Part shown: in pieces, positions 1 through 10,200 of the stretch | Layout of the letters: each line of letters begins with the position of its first letter | How positions within the stretch are numbered: the first letter of the stretch is position 1 | Assembly: GCA_018829445.1 (NCBI GenBank) | Contig: JAHJTV010000073.1 | Span: 269,414-333,413, forward strand | Direction: 5' to 3' | Length of the DNA stretch: 64,000 bases | Origin: a bacterium | GTDB lineage: Bacteria; SAR324; XYD2-FULL-50-16 | Made by a program: the position numbers and the translations under genes | Notes under the pieces: model-generated | Database searches by the model: none | What the model was told of the DNA's origin: nothing | What the model saw: only the letters and a program-made list of their open reading frames with translations

Positions 1-389
1 CATTCACATCCGTCAATATCGGTAGCTGGGCTGAACAGCATCTATATCCAAGTAGTGTTGTCGCGACTGATGGATTTGCCAGCTTCAATATAATTTCAAA
101 GATCAATGAGCATAATCATGTTAAAGTCCCCATGCAACCAGATCGAAAGACAGGGGAAATTCCTTTCTTTCATTGGTTGAACACAATCCTTGGTAATGTT
201 AAAAACGCAATCGCCGGTACCTATCGCTCTAGTCGTAAAGGATATGGAGAGCGATATTTGTCCGAATTCCAGTATCGTTTTAATCGGCGCTTTTATTTGC
301 GGTCTCTTTTTATCAGTTTAATCTATACAGCCTCGTATTCACCTCCTTTACCTTGGAGACTGCTACAAAGGGCTGTGGATTGTAAATAA
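1..389 (+). CDS. IS1595-family (ISXO2-like) transposase, C-terminal part, cut by window edge
   Basis: The reading frame is open from base 3, so the gene begins outside the window. The visible 128 residues include VVATDGFASF, which fits the second catalytic Asp block of the ISXO2-like DDE transposase domain. They also include FHWLNTILGNVKNAIAGTY and RYLSEFQYRFNRRF, the characteristic C-terminal blocks of IS1595 transposases. The enzyme would cut and join the ends of its own element. Family assignment is from recalled motifs. Whether the element is intact cannot be judged because its left end is missing and no clear right terminal repeat was found. Confidence 0.85.
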   Translation, partial: FTSVNIGSWAEQHLYPSSVVATDGFASFNIISKINEHNHVKVPMQPDRKTGEIPFFHWLNTILGNVKNAIAGTYRSSRKGYGERYLSEFQYRFNRRFYLRSLFISLIYTASYSPPLPWRLLQRAVDCK

Positions 390-922
390 TCAGATGAATT
401 TAATTTCAAACCCAAGAACATACGACAAGAATGCTCCCGGGCTTATGGTGTCCTCAGGTTAGACAATTTTGGCCCTTTTAATCGTATAATGTCTATATTC
501 AATATAGTGCCCAAATCGTGATTTTTATAATTTCCGATTGATTTTATGAAGCAATAGATCTTTTTGGGGACTATATATCAAACAGAACTGATATTATCAA
601 TTATTAAATCTTTGATTTGTAATGAAGTGACAAGTACAAATGTTAAATAAGCCATAATTTTCATATATATACATTGACAGGTTTTGATATTTTTATGTAA
701 TGAATGGACATCGTGGATACTAATTTAATCTTTTCTTAAGCGATCATTTCTATTAGATGTTCCCAAAAGCAGGGGTTACGACAGAGTGGGGTTAATTCTC
801 GGACAGAACTAACTCAAAGGCGGCCAATGTAGGGTCGCCCTATATTGGGTCTGATTATATTAGGGCTTATATGAAGATTGTAGCTGGTTTCTGCTGAACA
901 AAACTTTAACACAATAGACGCT
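390..922. other. Non-coding stretch between transposase and LytTR regulator gene
   Basis: This 533-base AT-rich region holds no convincing gene. A GC-rich patch near 431-455 might belong to the right end of the IS1595 element, but I could not match it to a left end. The promoter of the downstream regulator must lie here. The only clear structure is the inverted repeat at 824-848, listed separately. Confidence 0.5.
824..848. repeat. Imperfect inverted repeat upstream of the LytTR regulator
   Basis: Eleven-base arms (CCAATGTAGGG and CCCTATATTGG) flank a three-base spacer, with one mismatch. It ends 74 bases before the regulator's start codon, so it could be a dyad operator or the base of a 5' UTR hairpin. 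LytTR proteins usually bind direct repeats, so autoregulation through this site is only a guess. Confidence 0.45.
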
Positions 923-2059
923 ATGCCAAAGGAAGACCCGATCAAAAGTATAAATGTTCTCATAGTGGATGATGAACCTGATATCCATAAGATGTTTCTG
1001 ATCATTCTCAGAAATTTCCGTTATTGTGACAAAAAGATCAATTTTTTGAGTGCATTCAGCAAGAATGAGGCAATAAAAATAATCCAACAAAATAGTATTG
1101 CAGTGATTTTTTTGGATGTCATCATGGAAGAAAACAACTCCGGATTGGTTTTGGTTGATACCATCAGGAATAAAATAAAAAACAGGGACGTGAGAATCAT
1201 CCTTGTTACGGGCCACCCTGGAGCTGTCCCCCAGCTGGAAGTGGTTGTTAATTATGAAATTGATGGATACCTGGAAAAAGGAGATTTTGATGCCCAAAAG
1301 CTTTTTGTTGCTTTAACGATTGCTTTAAGAGGTTATGAAAGGATTGCGGAAATCAAAGACAATTACGAAAGACTGCGGTTATTACGACAATTTTCAAGAC
1401 AGCATACACGCTTTGAAGGGATCAAACATTTAACCAATGTGGTTTACAATTACCTGACTAAAGTTAATTGCATTGATAAAGTAGCGATCTTCGAAAATCA
1501 AAAACTCTTCCTCTGCAATGGTAACGAACAGGAGTTTAATGATGTTTTTAAAGAGTGGATGAAACGCGGAAAAGATAAGGAAGTTCTCGATAATTATGCC
1601 TTTCTTAAAATAAGAGAACTTGAAAACTACCAGCTGATTATTAAATCAGCGGCTTCACACCAGGAGGCCAATAGGCTGTATTCACTAAACCTGGTTGATC
1701 AAGCCCTGGCTGTGAGGGAAGGAATCATCAATGTTGTGAAAAATGACAAATTGCTATTGGATCTGTATTTTATATCAACCAACCAAAGCAGTATTCTTTA
1801 TTTGGAAGCAACAGGGAGAGGCACAGTGCTGCATTTCTTAGATAGGGAACCTGAAAAACTTGGTCAGCATTTTAAAACGATCAATCTCTTTTTTGATAAT
1901 AATACCCTGTTACAGATCAGCCGGTCAATTTTGATTAATGTGAGTCAAATCAAAACCGTAAAAAAGACATCCTCCAGAAGTGTTATGATTACCCTATCAA
2001 ATGATCAGATGTTCAGCGTTGCCAGAAGCCATATCGAGAAAGCTCAAAGGCTTATATAA
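923..2059 (+). CDS. Response regulator: receiver, middle domain, LytTR DNA-binding domain
   Basis: A 378-residue cytoplasmic regulator. Residues about 10-130 form a receiver domain: acidic pair VDDE at 15-18, phospho-acceptor D65 in VIFLDVIM, and K119 in YLEKGD where most receivers have KP. Residues about 135-270 resemble the DUF3369-type spacer region of some receivers. Residues about 285-378 match LytTR: YLEATGRGTVLHF at its start, then LLQISRSILINVSQI and the closing MFSVARSHIEKAQRLI. Phosphorylation should control LytTR binding to promoter DNA. No histidine kinase gene is adjacent, so its partner is unknown. LytTR usually follows the receiver directly, so the long middle domain is uncommon. 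No clear Shine-Dalgarno sequence precedes the ATG. Confidence 0.85.
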   Translation: MPKEDPIKSINVLIVDDEPDIHKMFLIILRNFRYCDKKINFLSAFSKNEAIKIIQQNSIAVIFLDVIMEENNSGLVLVDTIRNKIKNRDVRIILVTGHPGAVPQLEVVVNYEIDGYLEKGDFDAQKLFVALTIALRGYERIAEIKDNYERLRLLRQFSRQHTRFEGIKHLTNVVYNYLTKVNCIDKVAIFENQKLFLCNGNEQEFNDVFKEWMKRGKDKEVLDNYAFLKIRELENYQLIIKSAASHQEANRLYSLNLVDQALAVREGIINVVKNDKLLLDLYFISTNQSSILYLEATGRGTVLHFLDREPEKLGQHFKTINLFFDNNTLLQISRSILINVSQIKTVKKTSSRSVMITLSNDQMFSVARSHIEKAQRLI

Positions 2060-2164
2060 TTGAAGCACAATCCTTAACTCTGAAATAGCAGGCATGATTT
2101 AACTTTGATTTAGAACCAAATATTATTCGTTCCGTTGAAAGGTATGCAGCTTAACGTCAGGATC

Positions 2165-3862
2165 TTACATCTTGCCGTGGCGAAGGATAGACCAGAGAAG
2201 CCAGAACCCCATAATGCCGGCGATGACGAATCCGCTGAGACCGATGATCGGGATGTTGTGCCATTTTGGAGGAACACCTGAAAGAACAATAAGGGAGGAC
2301 CCGATAATAAGGGCTGCCAGCACAATGGCAAACACAATCCGGTTGCTGACTTTGTCGTGAGTGGCAAGCATGGGGGTCAGACCGTGATGCTCAAATTCAA
2401 TTTTGAATTTGCCCTCTTTGGCCTGGTTTAGAATCTCCTGTAGCTCTCCAGGAAGGCTCTTAAGAAGATGGACATATTCAGAACCGGAATGAATAAAATC
2501 TGTGGCTATTCGCACAGGATTATTCATGCTTTGCTGCACCCGCTTGATAAATGGTCTCATATGCTCGGGGAGATCAAAATCCGGATCGAGCTCTTTTCCC
2601 AGTATTTCCGCCGTACTGAGAGCTTTTATCATCAAAAACAGGTCGGGTTTGAAACAAAGCCCGTGTTTGGAGAGGATACCTATCAGTTGTTGCAACATTT
2701 TGGCAATATTCAGCTCTTTTAGGGGTCGATAGAGATGCTGATCAATCAGCACGGAGAGGTCTTTTCCAAATTGGATTTTATCCGGCTTTTTATCATAGGT
2801 GGTGTGTTTTAACAGGCTTACTGTGGCATTCTTGACATCACCGCTAAAGATCTGCAATGTCAGATTGGTGAAATTTTCACGTTCCTCCTGATTCACCCGC
2901 CCCATCATCCCAAAATCAAGATAACAGATTGTGTTTTCGGGTAATATAAAGACATTGCCGTGGTGGGGATCACCATGGAAAAACCCTTCGACAAATATCT
3001 GTTTCATGATCAGATCAGCCGCTCTCTTTACAATGACTTTGAGATCATAGCCCTTTTGCTCCAGCAATGCTTTTTCAGAAATCTTAATGCCATCGATGAA
3101 TTCCATGGTAATAACGTGTTCACAGGTCAACTCTCGATAAACTTTGGGAACATAAATGGTTTGATCGTTTTTGAATTGGCGGGCGAAGCGTTCAATATGA
3201 GCAGCCTCAATCAGGTAATCGATCTCTTTGGCCAGGCTGTTCGCGAACTCCTTGACAATCCGGGTGGGACGGTGGAGCTCAAATTCCTTGACGTTTCGTT
3301 CCAAAAAAGATGCCAGACGCTGAATTATTTCGAGATCGGTCTTGATTATTTTCCGAATATCCGGTCTCTGGATTTTTACGGCTACAATTTCTCCACCCTT
3401 CAGCTGTGCCTTATGCACCTGACCAATCGAAGCGCCAGCCAGAGGTTTTTCTTCAAAGTGAAGGAACAATTCCTCCGGAGGTTTTCCGAATTCAGTCTGA
3501 AAAGTCTTAATAATAGTATCGAAAGATGCGGGAGGTATCTGATCCTGGAGTTTTAATAATTCGTCATGATATTCTCCCGGAAGCAGGTCGGAACGGGTTG
3601 ACAGCAGCTGCCCAAGTTTTATATAGGTTGGTCCCAGTTCTTCGAACGCCATCCTGATCCGTTTGGCCCGGCTCATCTTTTTTACACGTCTGGTGGGCTT
3701 GCGAAAGAATACGTGGATTCCGGCTTCAAGATAATGATCCAATTTCAGCATGTGGATCACATCTCCAAAACCGTACTTAAAAAGAACAAAGAAGATATGG
3801 CGATATCGGTTGAATTGCCGGTATGCCCGCCCGAAAATATTCAGGTTTTTAACGCTGAGCAC
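2165..3862 (-). CDS. ubiB: AarF/ABC1/UbiB-family atypical kinase
   Basis: A 565-residue member of the ABC1/UbiB atypical kinase family, whose proteobacterial members are needed for ubiquinone biosynthesis. Family hallmarks are present: KLGQLLSTR at 82-90, the Ala-rich loop LAGASIGQVH at 141-150 in place of a glycine-rich loop, the lysine of VAVKIQRP near 163, the catalytic loop FFHGDPHHGNVF, and the metal-binding LDFGMMG. Two C-terminal membrane helices follow a long linker (IVFAIVLAALIIG and IPIIGLSGFVIAGIMGF). The start is GTG and overlaps the TAG stop of the upstream phasin-like gene by one base (TAGTG), indicating translational coupling. The gene symbol rests on family resemblance; the quinone substrate here is not shown. 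Confidence 0.88.
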   Translation of the reverse strand: MLSVKNLNIFGRAYRQFNRYRHIFFVLFKYGFGDVIHMLKLDHYLEAGIHVFFRKPTRRVKKMSRAKRIRMAFEELGPTYIKLGQLLSTRSDLLPGEYHDELLKLQDQIPPASFDTIIKTFQTEFGKPPEELFLHFEEKPLAGASIGQVHKAQLKGGEIVAVKIQRPDIRKIIKTDLEIIQRLASFLERNVKEFELHRPTRIVKEFANSLAKEIDYLIEAAHIERFARQFKNDQTIYVPKVYRELTCEHVITMEFIDGIKISEKALLEQKGYDLKVIVKRAADLIMKQIFVEGFFHGDPHHGNVFILPENTICYLDFGMMGRVNQEERENFTNLTLQIFSGDVKNATVSLLKHTTYDKKPDKIQFGKDLSVLIDQHLYRPLKELNIAKMLQQLIGILSKHGLCFKPDLFLMIKALSTAEILGKELDPDFDLPEHMRPFIKRVQQSMNNPVRIATDFIHSGSEYVHLLKSLPGELQEILNQAKEGKFKIEFEHHGLTPMLATHDKVSNRIVFAIVLAALIIGSSLIVLSGVPPKWHNIPIIGLSGFVIAGIMGFWLLWSILRHGKM

Positions 3863-4173
3863 TAAGCCTTCTCCCCTTTTTGTTTCATAGCCTGTTTCAT
3901 CTTTTTTAACTCTTCTTTGATTTCTGAAAGTTCATCTCGAGTAGCAAGATTCATCTTTTTTAATGTATCATTTATAATGATTTTAATCTGCTCCTCGACT
4001 TTCTGTGATGACTCTTCCGACTTTTTCAGAAGTTCCTCAAAAAACTCCTTGCTTTCCTTTCCCGATAGTTTGCCCTTTTCGATAATCTCATTGGCCAGTT
4101 CTTCAACCTTATCTTTCGTTAGAAAAGCAAGCCCGACACTCATCAGCATTGTCCTTTTTATAAGATCAAACAT
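3862..4173 (-). CDS. Phasin-like coiled-coil protein
   Basis: A small Lys/Glu-rich, largely helical protein of about 103 residues. The N-terminus MFDLIKRTMLMSVGLAFLTK is a short hydrophobic helix, followed by KDKVEELANEIIEKGKLSG and a long amphipathic coiled coil. This pattern is typical of phasin/PHA-granule-associated-like proteins often found directly upstream of aarF/ubiB genes. The frame could start 13 codons earlier, but the ATG at 4173 has a strong G-rich ribosome-binding tract a few bases upstream and gives the family-like N-terminus. It is coupled to the UbiB gene by a one-base overlap. It may bind the membrane or the UbiB-like kinase, but no function is established. Confidence 0.75.
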   Translation of the reverse strand: MFDLIKRTMLMSVGLAFLTKDKVEELANEIIEKGKLSGKESKEFFEELLKKSEESSQKVEEQIKIIINDTLKKMNLATRDELSEIKEELKKMKQAMKQKGEKA

Positions 4174-4433
4174 TTCCCCCCCCCATTTTATGAAGCTATC
4201 GTTATATTCCATCAGCCAACCACGGTATTACCAGGAAATCTCTCTCTATTACCGGATGAAGTCCGACAATTTTCCCGCTGATATTCCCAGTCATCGGTTT
4301 AGGTGGTTATGTCTATAATAAATAAAAGGGATTATGTTTTCAAGAAAATAACACTTTGCAGATCGGAAATAACGGATCTCCGAATCTCCTGTCATACACT
4401 TTTATCTATAAAAGTAAATATTGGTGGATGGTG

Positions 4434-4779
4434 CTAGTCATCGGAGAAAAGAACCGGCGCCAATTTGAAATCATCAGCATCACTGGTGATGGTTTCAAAT
4501 TCAGTTGTTGCAGAGTAGTCATCGATTTCAGCGTAAGCAGTTGCCCGTTTTAACAGGTTGTCGACTAATTTGTTAATTTCCATTTCGGTTTTTCGTCGGC
4601 CGAAAACACGTCCCCAGATGGAGGTTGTCGTAACCGTACCGTCTTTATTGATAACCGGTTTAAGGTTCTCCTGCAGCATCCAACTGGTGGACCCAAGAGT
4701 CTGATCCAAACGCGATCTTTGCAGCTTCGGATTCTTCATATTCCTGCACTTGATTGTCAGGAATACCTTTCTTTTCTGT
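4434..4779 (-). pseudogene. Frameshifted gene remnant next to the REP-associated transposase
   Basis: Two overlapping frames on this strand both look protein-like over part of the span. From 4779 down to about 4667 one frame reads KKGIPDNQVQEYEESEAAKI and on through FGSDSWVHQLDAAGEP before a stop. From about 4665 the neighbouring frame continues LKPVINKDGTVTTTSIWGRV and ends ADDFKLAPVLFSDD at 4434. A single-base indel near 4667 would join them. An ORF that starts inside the repeat (MKDLTPIPIKQ) is therefore probably artificial. I do not recognise the family. The transposase element abuts its 5' side and may have interrupted it. Confidence 0.45.
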
Positions 4780-4788
4780 TTAATGGGG

Positions 4789-4822
4789 ATCGGGGTCAGG
4801 TCTTTCATTTTGACATTTTTTT
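4789..4822 (-). repeat. REP-type repeat copy, transposase C-terminal side
   Basis: On the minus strand this contains the same 29-base core as the repeats at 5724-5805, including the words TGTCAAAATGAAAGACC and CTGACCC, but in inverted orientation. It encodes the last codons and the TGA stop of the transposase at 4805-5659. The gene therefore sits between inverted copies of one repeat family. Confidence 0.8.
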
Positions 4823-5659
4823 AAGAAGCCTGCTGATGGTTGAATAGTGTAAACCCAGATAGTTGGATAATTCCGACTGAGTATAACCGTGAATTTTAAT
4901 TGCCTCTTGAATGATTTTATTACGGCTGGATTTTGAAAGGAGATCTTCTGATTCAAATAGCATTTCTAAAGATGGTCTGTTTAGCAGCCTTTGTTGTTTT
5001 GGAATTTCTATTGCTTCTATGTTTTTTAACAGGGGTTGCTTCAGCGTTGCAATAAACTGCTCGGTTCCCAGCACGCATTGAGATTTAAGGTCCTCCCATG
5101 GGGAAGACTGGTTCAATCCTTCATTGACAAAAGCTTTGTACTTTTTTTGAGCAATAACTTTCTTTTTCCCGAAGTGGTTTAGTGTCCAATCAATAGTAAG
5201 ATATGCAGGGGGCTTTATCAATCCGGACGTTGCCCTATAACTACTCCAGGTGTATTTATCAACGGATTTTACCATATCTGCTCTAACGGGGTTTAATACG
5301 ATATAGCGACACAATTCCAGCAAGTAGATCTCTTTTTCAACTAAAATAGACTTAAACCTTCCTTGGAACAAATGTCCTACCTTTTTATATTTTCTATTGT
5401 ATGACTGGGTATAAACGCCGTTCAACTGCCTCATCCCGGACGACAGATTGGGTTCTATGGTTTCAATCAGCAGGTGGTAGTGATTATCCATTAGACAATA
5501 AGCATGACAAAGCCAATGATAGCGATCGATTACTTGCTCCAGGATGGATAAGAAAATCTTTTTGTCATTGAAATGTTCAAAGATAGGTAATCTTGCATTA
5601 CCGCGGGAAGTAATATGATAGACTGCACCTGGAAACTCAACTCTTAGAGGTCTGGCCAT
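4805..5659 (-). CDS. REP-associated tyrosine transposase (Y1_Tnp/IS200-like HUH nuclease)
   Basis: A 284-residue single-strand DNA transposase of the RAYT type. The N-terminus MARPLRVEFPGAVYHITSRG is canonical. The HUH metal-binding motif is seen in CLMDNHYHLLIET. The catalytic tyrosine is expected in LLELCRYIVLNPVRADM, followed by YTWSSYRA. The C-terminus holds a helix-turn-helix (YTQSELSNYLGLHYSTISRL) for repeat recognition. The protein ends in MSK with the stop codon inside the associated repeat. Such proteins are single-copy, domesticated mobilisers of REP repeats. Inverted repeat copies flank this gene (4789-4822 and 5724-5805). It appears full-length and intact. Confidence 0.92.
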   Translation of the reverse strand: MARPLRVEFPGAVYHITSRGNARLPIFEHFNDKKIFLSILEQVIDRYHWLCHAYCLMDNHYHLLIETIEPNLSSGMRQLNGVYTQSYNRKYKKVGHLFQGRFKSILVEKEIYLLELCRYIVLNPVRADMVKSVDKYTWSSYRATSGLIKPPAYLTIDWTLNHFGKKKVIAQKKYKAFVNEGLNQSSPWEDLKSQCVLGTEQFIATLKQPLLKNIEAIEIPKQQRLLNRPSLEMLFESEDLLSKSSRNKIIQEAIKIHGYTQSELSNYLGLHYSTISRLLKKMSK

Positions 5660-5723
5660 TTTAAATCATTGATTAGTTGTTAAGAAGGATAATTAGTTCG
5701 CTCTTTGAGGTCTTATCAAGCTA

Positions 5724-5805
5724 TTCAAAAAATGTCAAAATGAAAGACCTGACCCTGATTTCTGTTCAAAAAATGTCAAAATGAAAGACCTGACCCTGAT
5801 TTCTG
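5724..5805 (+). repeat. Two exact tandem 41-base REP-type repeats
   Basis: Bases 5724-5764 and 5765-5805 are identical 41-base units sharing the words TGTCAAAATGAAAGACC and CTGACCCTGATTTCTG. A truncated third echo (GACCCCGATTTCC) follows at 5806. They lie upstream of the REP-associated transposase gene, inverted relative to the copy at its 3' end. Bases 5806-5970 beyond hold nothing recognisable except, presumably, the promoter of the next gene. Confidence 0.85.
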
Positions 5806-5970
5806 ACCCCGATTTCCCTGTTAAATTGACAGTAATAATACGATGGTTTAATAAATCAAAAAATGATACTTTGCACTTTTCCTATTGCTGTTTGGTTAAC
5901 TCGCCTGTTTCACGGCAATTTGGGATCTGTTTTTTATATGGGATGGATATTCTTGTTTTGAGTTTAAATT

Positions 5971-7167
5971 ATGATAACAACAAAATTTAAATTTTCGAAT
6001 GCCGCCTTCCTGCTGGTTTGTTGTATCCTTTTATTCCGCTCTGTGAATGCTCAAGAGGTTGTAAAAATTGCGGCAATTTTCGGTATGACCGGCAGAGAAG
6101 CGGGTGGTTGGCAGAATGATGCTATTCTTGGAGTTCGCACCGCGGTTCAAGAATGGAATGAAAAACATTCAGATCTTCTGGGTAAAAAGATTCAGATTAA
6201 TGTTTACGATAACCAAAGCGATAAACTTCGTGCTGCCGAAATGGTGAAGCAAGCCAAAGAGGATGGAGCTGTCTTTGCCATAGGAAGTCGGTGGTCGGGC
6301 ATAACATTTGCCATGGCCATTGAAGCTCAGAAACTGAAATTGCCCTTAATTACTCCATCTGCAAGTAATAAGGAAATCACAGAAATAGGTGACCATATTT
6401 TCAGGATTTCATGGACCAGTTTTTATCCCGCCAAAGCCTTAGCCTGGTTTGCGAATCAGCATTTTAAAGGAAACATTGCAGTGATTTGTCTCCCTGTAAT
6501 GGCAGGGCAAAGTTCTATTGGCTCTATTTTTATCGATGAGTTTCAGGCTTTCCGCCCAAATGCACAAATCCTCAAATTGGAAGTTGATTACGACCAGGTT
6601 GATTTTGAACCCCAATTAAGACAGATTGAAGCCGCAAAGTCGGAAATCGTTTTTTTTGCTGCAAACAGAGCTGAACTTGTATTTCTGCAAGCAGAAAAAC
6701 TTGGGTTTATGTTCAATTGGCTTGTTGATGACAGAGTTGGACCGAAAACGATTTCTTCCAGCCTTCAATCCAACACGATTTTTGCAGCGGCCATGTACTT
6801 TCCTGATATACATAATCGGCGCTTGCAGCAAACAATTCGAAAAGGTGAAATTCTGGCGGGTGAGCTGGGTCTTGAACCTAAGAATATCAAGACATCGGAT
6901 GTTTTTCCGCTCTCTTACGATGCAACCTACCTGGCTCTAACATCTATTGCCAAAGCTGAACGGTTAGATTCGACAGCGATTGTTGCTGCTTTAAGTGCAA
7001 CAGAGTACGAAGGGATAACAGGAAAGATTAGCTTTGATATTAATAGAAACCCGAAGCGAGATGTATATATTATGAAAGCTTCACCCAAGGAAACCAGTTT
7101 CGTTTTTCAAAGAAAAATTCAGCTTCATGATGAGCAAAATACGATTGAGGAAATACTACTAAAATAG
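5971..7167 (+). CDS. Periplasmic ligand-binding protein, branched-chain amino-acid type (Peripla_BP_6)
   Basis: A 398-residue exported binding protein. A signal peptide (hydrophobic FLLVCCILLF, cleavage after VNA at residue 27) precedes a type-I periplasmic-binding fold. It opens VVKIAAIFGMTGREAGGWQN, followed by LGVRTAVQEWNEKH and the ligand-site block LPLITPSASNKEITEIGD, typical of Leu/Ile/Val- and amide-binding proteins. No ABC permease or ATPase genes are adjacent. A large membrane hybrid kinase starts 56 bases downstream on the same strand. The likely job is therefore to present a ligand to that sensor rather than to feed a transporter. The ligand cannot be read from sequence. Confidence 0.82.
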   Translation: MITTKFKFSNAAFLLVCCILLFRSVNAQEVVKIAAIFGMTGREAGGWQNDAILGVRTAVQEWNEKHSDLLGKKIQINVYDNQSDKLRAAEMVKQAKEDGAVFAIGSRWSGITFAMAIEAQKLKLPLITPSASNKEITEIGDHIFRISWTSFYPAKALAWFANQHFKGNIAVICLPVMAGQSSIGSIFIDEFQAFRPNAQILKLEVDYDQVDFEPQLRQIEAAKSEIVFFAANRAELVFLQAEKLGFMFNWLVDDRVGPKTISSSLQSNTIFAAAMYFPDIHNRRLQQTIRKGEILAGELGLEPKNIKTSDVFPLSYDATYLALTSIAKAERLDSTAIVAALSATEYEGITGKISFDINRNPKRDVYIMKASPKETSFVFQRKIQLHDEQNTIEEILLK

Positions 7168-7223
7168 GTGCTTTTAAATTGTAACAATATCATAATATCA
7201 ATAAATTAAAGCATGATGCCAAT

Positions 7224-10200
7224 ATGAGCAACCCCCGTATAACCAGAGAAATAGTTTTAATGCTTCTCCTGATCTCTTTAGGAGGAACATTAATCTCTTA
7301 TTTGTATTTTTCAAACAAATATAAAGAGCACCTTAATGAAATCCGACAGCGGAATTTTTCTTATATAAAGCTGGCCGCACAAACCGAAATGAACCGCATT
7401 GCCGGTGATCTTTTTGTGAGAAACCTATCTTCGGTAAAACTGGGGATCAACAAGGTTTTAACGAACGCAGATCTCGTTGAAGTGAGTGTCTTCAATAAAT
7501 CAGGCGATCTGATAATATCAACAAATACATCACCTTCCATTCAATTAGAACCATCGTGGCTAAATGTGTTACTACCACAAATCGGCAAAAGCAGTGCAGG
7601 CACTTTTTTTACATCACACGATGATAATCGTTTGGCATATGTTCAACCTATCTGTGCCATTGGGGATCTTGTGGGTTTTCTGATGCTGGTCGATGACATT
7701 ACATACGAAAGGGAGTTGAGACTCATTAATATAAATTTACTTGTTTTTTCCGCTGGAGTGAATATTTTTCTAATCCTATTGGTTTACTCATTCCTTGCAA
7801 AAAAAGTCATAAAGCCTCTCCGTCGATTTTTGTATGATCTGGAGTCTTGTCATAAAGACTTTTCCCACAGGCTTGTCAATTATAGAAATGATGAAATAGG
7901 TGGTGTTGCCCTGGAATTTAATGAAATGATGGATAAACTCCATAAAAGTTTCATTAAAATAGAACATGAAAAGGAATTTAGCGATCTGATTATCGAAAGC
8001 CTACCAGGAATCTTCTGCATTTATGGTGAAGACTTAAAGCTTAAACAGTGGAATCGTACCTGTGAACGAGCGCTCGGATATTCGTCAGAGGAACTGAAAA
8101 AAATAGAAATTACCGATCTTATAGCTAATGTGGACTCAGGAACGCTCATCAATTATCTAAATCGATTTGTTTTGGGGAATTTGCAGGTAAATAGACTTAA
8201 CCTGATCACTAAAGCCCGAAAGCAAATTCCCTATATTTTTTCTGAACAAAAAGCCCTTATTGAAGGTGAGCAACTCTTTGTTGGAATCGGGATGGATCTT
8301 TCAGAGAGAGAGTCTTTAAAGAAAGAATTGGCTCATAGTTTGGAATTATTTGAAGCCCTTTTTGAACAGGCCCCGATTTCAATTTCTATCTACAACAAAG
8401 ATGGATTTTTACTTAAAGCAAATGCACAATATGCAAAGAATCGAAATCTGGATAAAGAAATCATTGGAAGCAATATTTTGAATGATCCCCTCATGAAGCA
8501 ATGTGGCTTCGATAAATATATGGGACAAATACTCGGCGGAGACACTGTGTATATACCTGAATTATGCATGGAAGAACCATTGAATGATAATGAAGAACCA
8601 AGATGGAGGAGCATAAGTGCTTTCCCGGTGATCTCGAATAATGAACCAGACTTTGAAAAATTTGTTGTGGTGGGGACAGACATAACAGAACGAAAAAAAG
8701 CAGAGGAAGCAGTTAGGAAAAGCGAAGAAAAATTTAGAAACACTTTTGAATATGCTCCTATTGGCATTGTTATGCTTTCGTTAGATGGGAATTTTCTGGA
8801 AGCAAACCAATCATTTTGTAATATGATCGGATACTTTAAAGAGGAACTTCTTTTTTTGAATTTTGCCAATATCACCCATCCTGATGAACAAGCTAAGGAC
8901 AAGGAAAATATTGAAAAGCTAATAAAAGGCGAAATCAACGGCTTCCAGAGAGAAAAACGATATATTCATAAAAACGGGGACGAAATATGGGGGAATGTTA
9001 ATGTTTCGTTACTAAAAAATCGTGACGGAAATCCAATTCATTTGATTGGGCAAATTCTGGACACCACAAAAGCTAAAGGGGAAGAGGAAAAAAAGAAAAA
9101 CCTGGAACAGCAATTACAGCAATCCCAAAAAATGGAAGCAATTGGGACTCTTGCAAGCGGGATCGCGCATGATTTTAACAATATTTTGACTCCAATCTTC
9201 GCATTTACCCAGCTTTTGGAGCGTAAACTGGCAAATGCTGATGATCATATTAAGAAACATTTACACGGTATAGGTTCCGCTGCATTCAGAGCGGCAGACT
9301 TGGTTCGGCAAATTCTGAATTTCAGTAGAAAATTTGAAACCAAAAAAAATATTGTCGATATTTTGCCCATTGCCAAGGAAACCGTAAAACTGCTTAGAAG
9401 CGCATTACCTGCTATGATAGAAATGAAAACGGAATTTACTGCGGAAAACACGCTCGTCATGTGCGACCCGACGCAGATACACCAGGTACTTATGAATTTG
9501 GGGACAAATGCAAGAGACGCAATGTATCAAGACGGAGGAGTACTTGACATTAAAATTAACAATTATCACGAAACAATGGGTGATCTCATTATCAAAAAAG
9601 GAGAATATCTTCTGATATCGGTCCGGGATACCGGTATCGGAATGGATCAGAAAACAAAAGTAAAGATATTTGATCCCTTTTTTACCACAAAACCCGTTGG
9701 AACCGGGACAGGACTTGGCCTTGCCATATCTTACGGTATTATAAACTCATTGGATGGTTACATTCATGTCTTTTCTGAAATAGGCAGAGGTACCAAATTC
9801 CATGTTTATTTACCGGTTGTTGAGAAAACCGGGGCTTTCGAGCCTGACCTTCGACAGGAAATACCTGAAGGAACCGGTTCAATTCTACTGGTTGATGATG
9901 AAGAACTTAACGTGACATCTTATACTGCCCTGCTTGGAGACATCGGCTATACTGTAGAAGGGTTTACCAATAGTCAGGAAGCCCTCGAAGCGTTTTTGAA
10001 TAACCCTGAAAAATACGATTTGATTCTTACGGATTATACCATGCGCAATCTTACTGGAATAAAGCTGATAGAGAGGATAAGACAATCAGGTCACAATAAA
10101 ATACCTGTGATTGTTTTTTCTGGAATCAGTGAAGCCATTTCAGACGCAGAGATAGAAAAAGTGGGAATAGAAGTAAAATTATCGAAACCAATTGATTTAT

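Noticed and set aside
2960..3556. 198-codon plus-strand frame opposite the ubiB-like gene
   Set aside because: It lies entirely within a gene with complete family motifs on the other strand and has no motif of its own.
5781..5990. Plus-strand ORF beginning MKDLTLISDPD after the tandem repeats
   Set aside because: Its start lies in the repeat unit and the rest has no coding character; it overlaps the start of the binding-protein gene.
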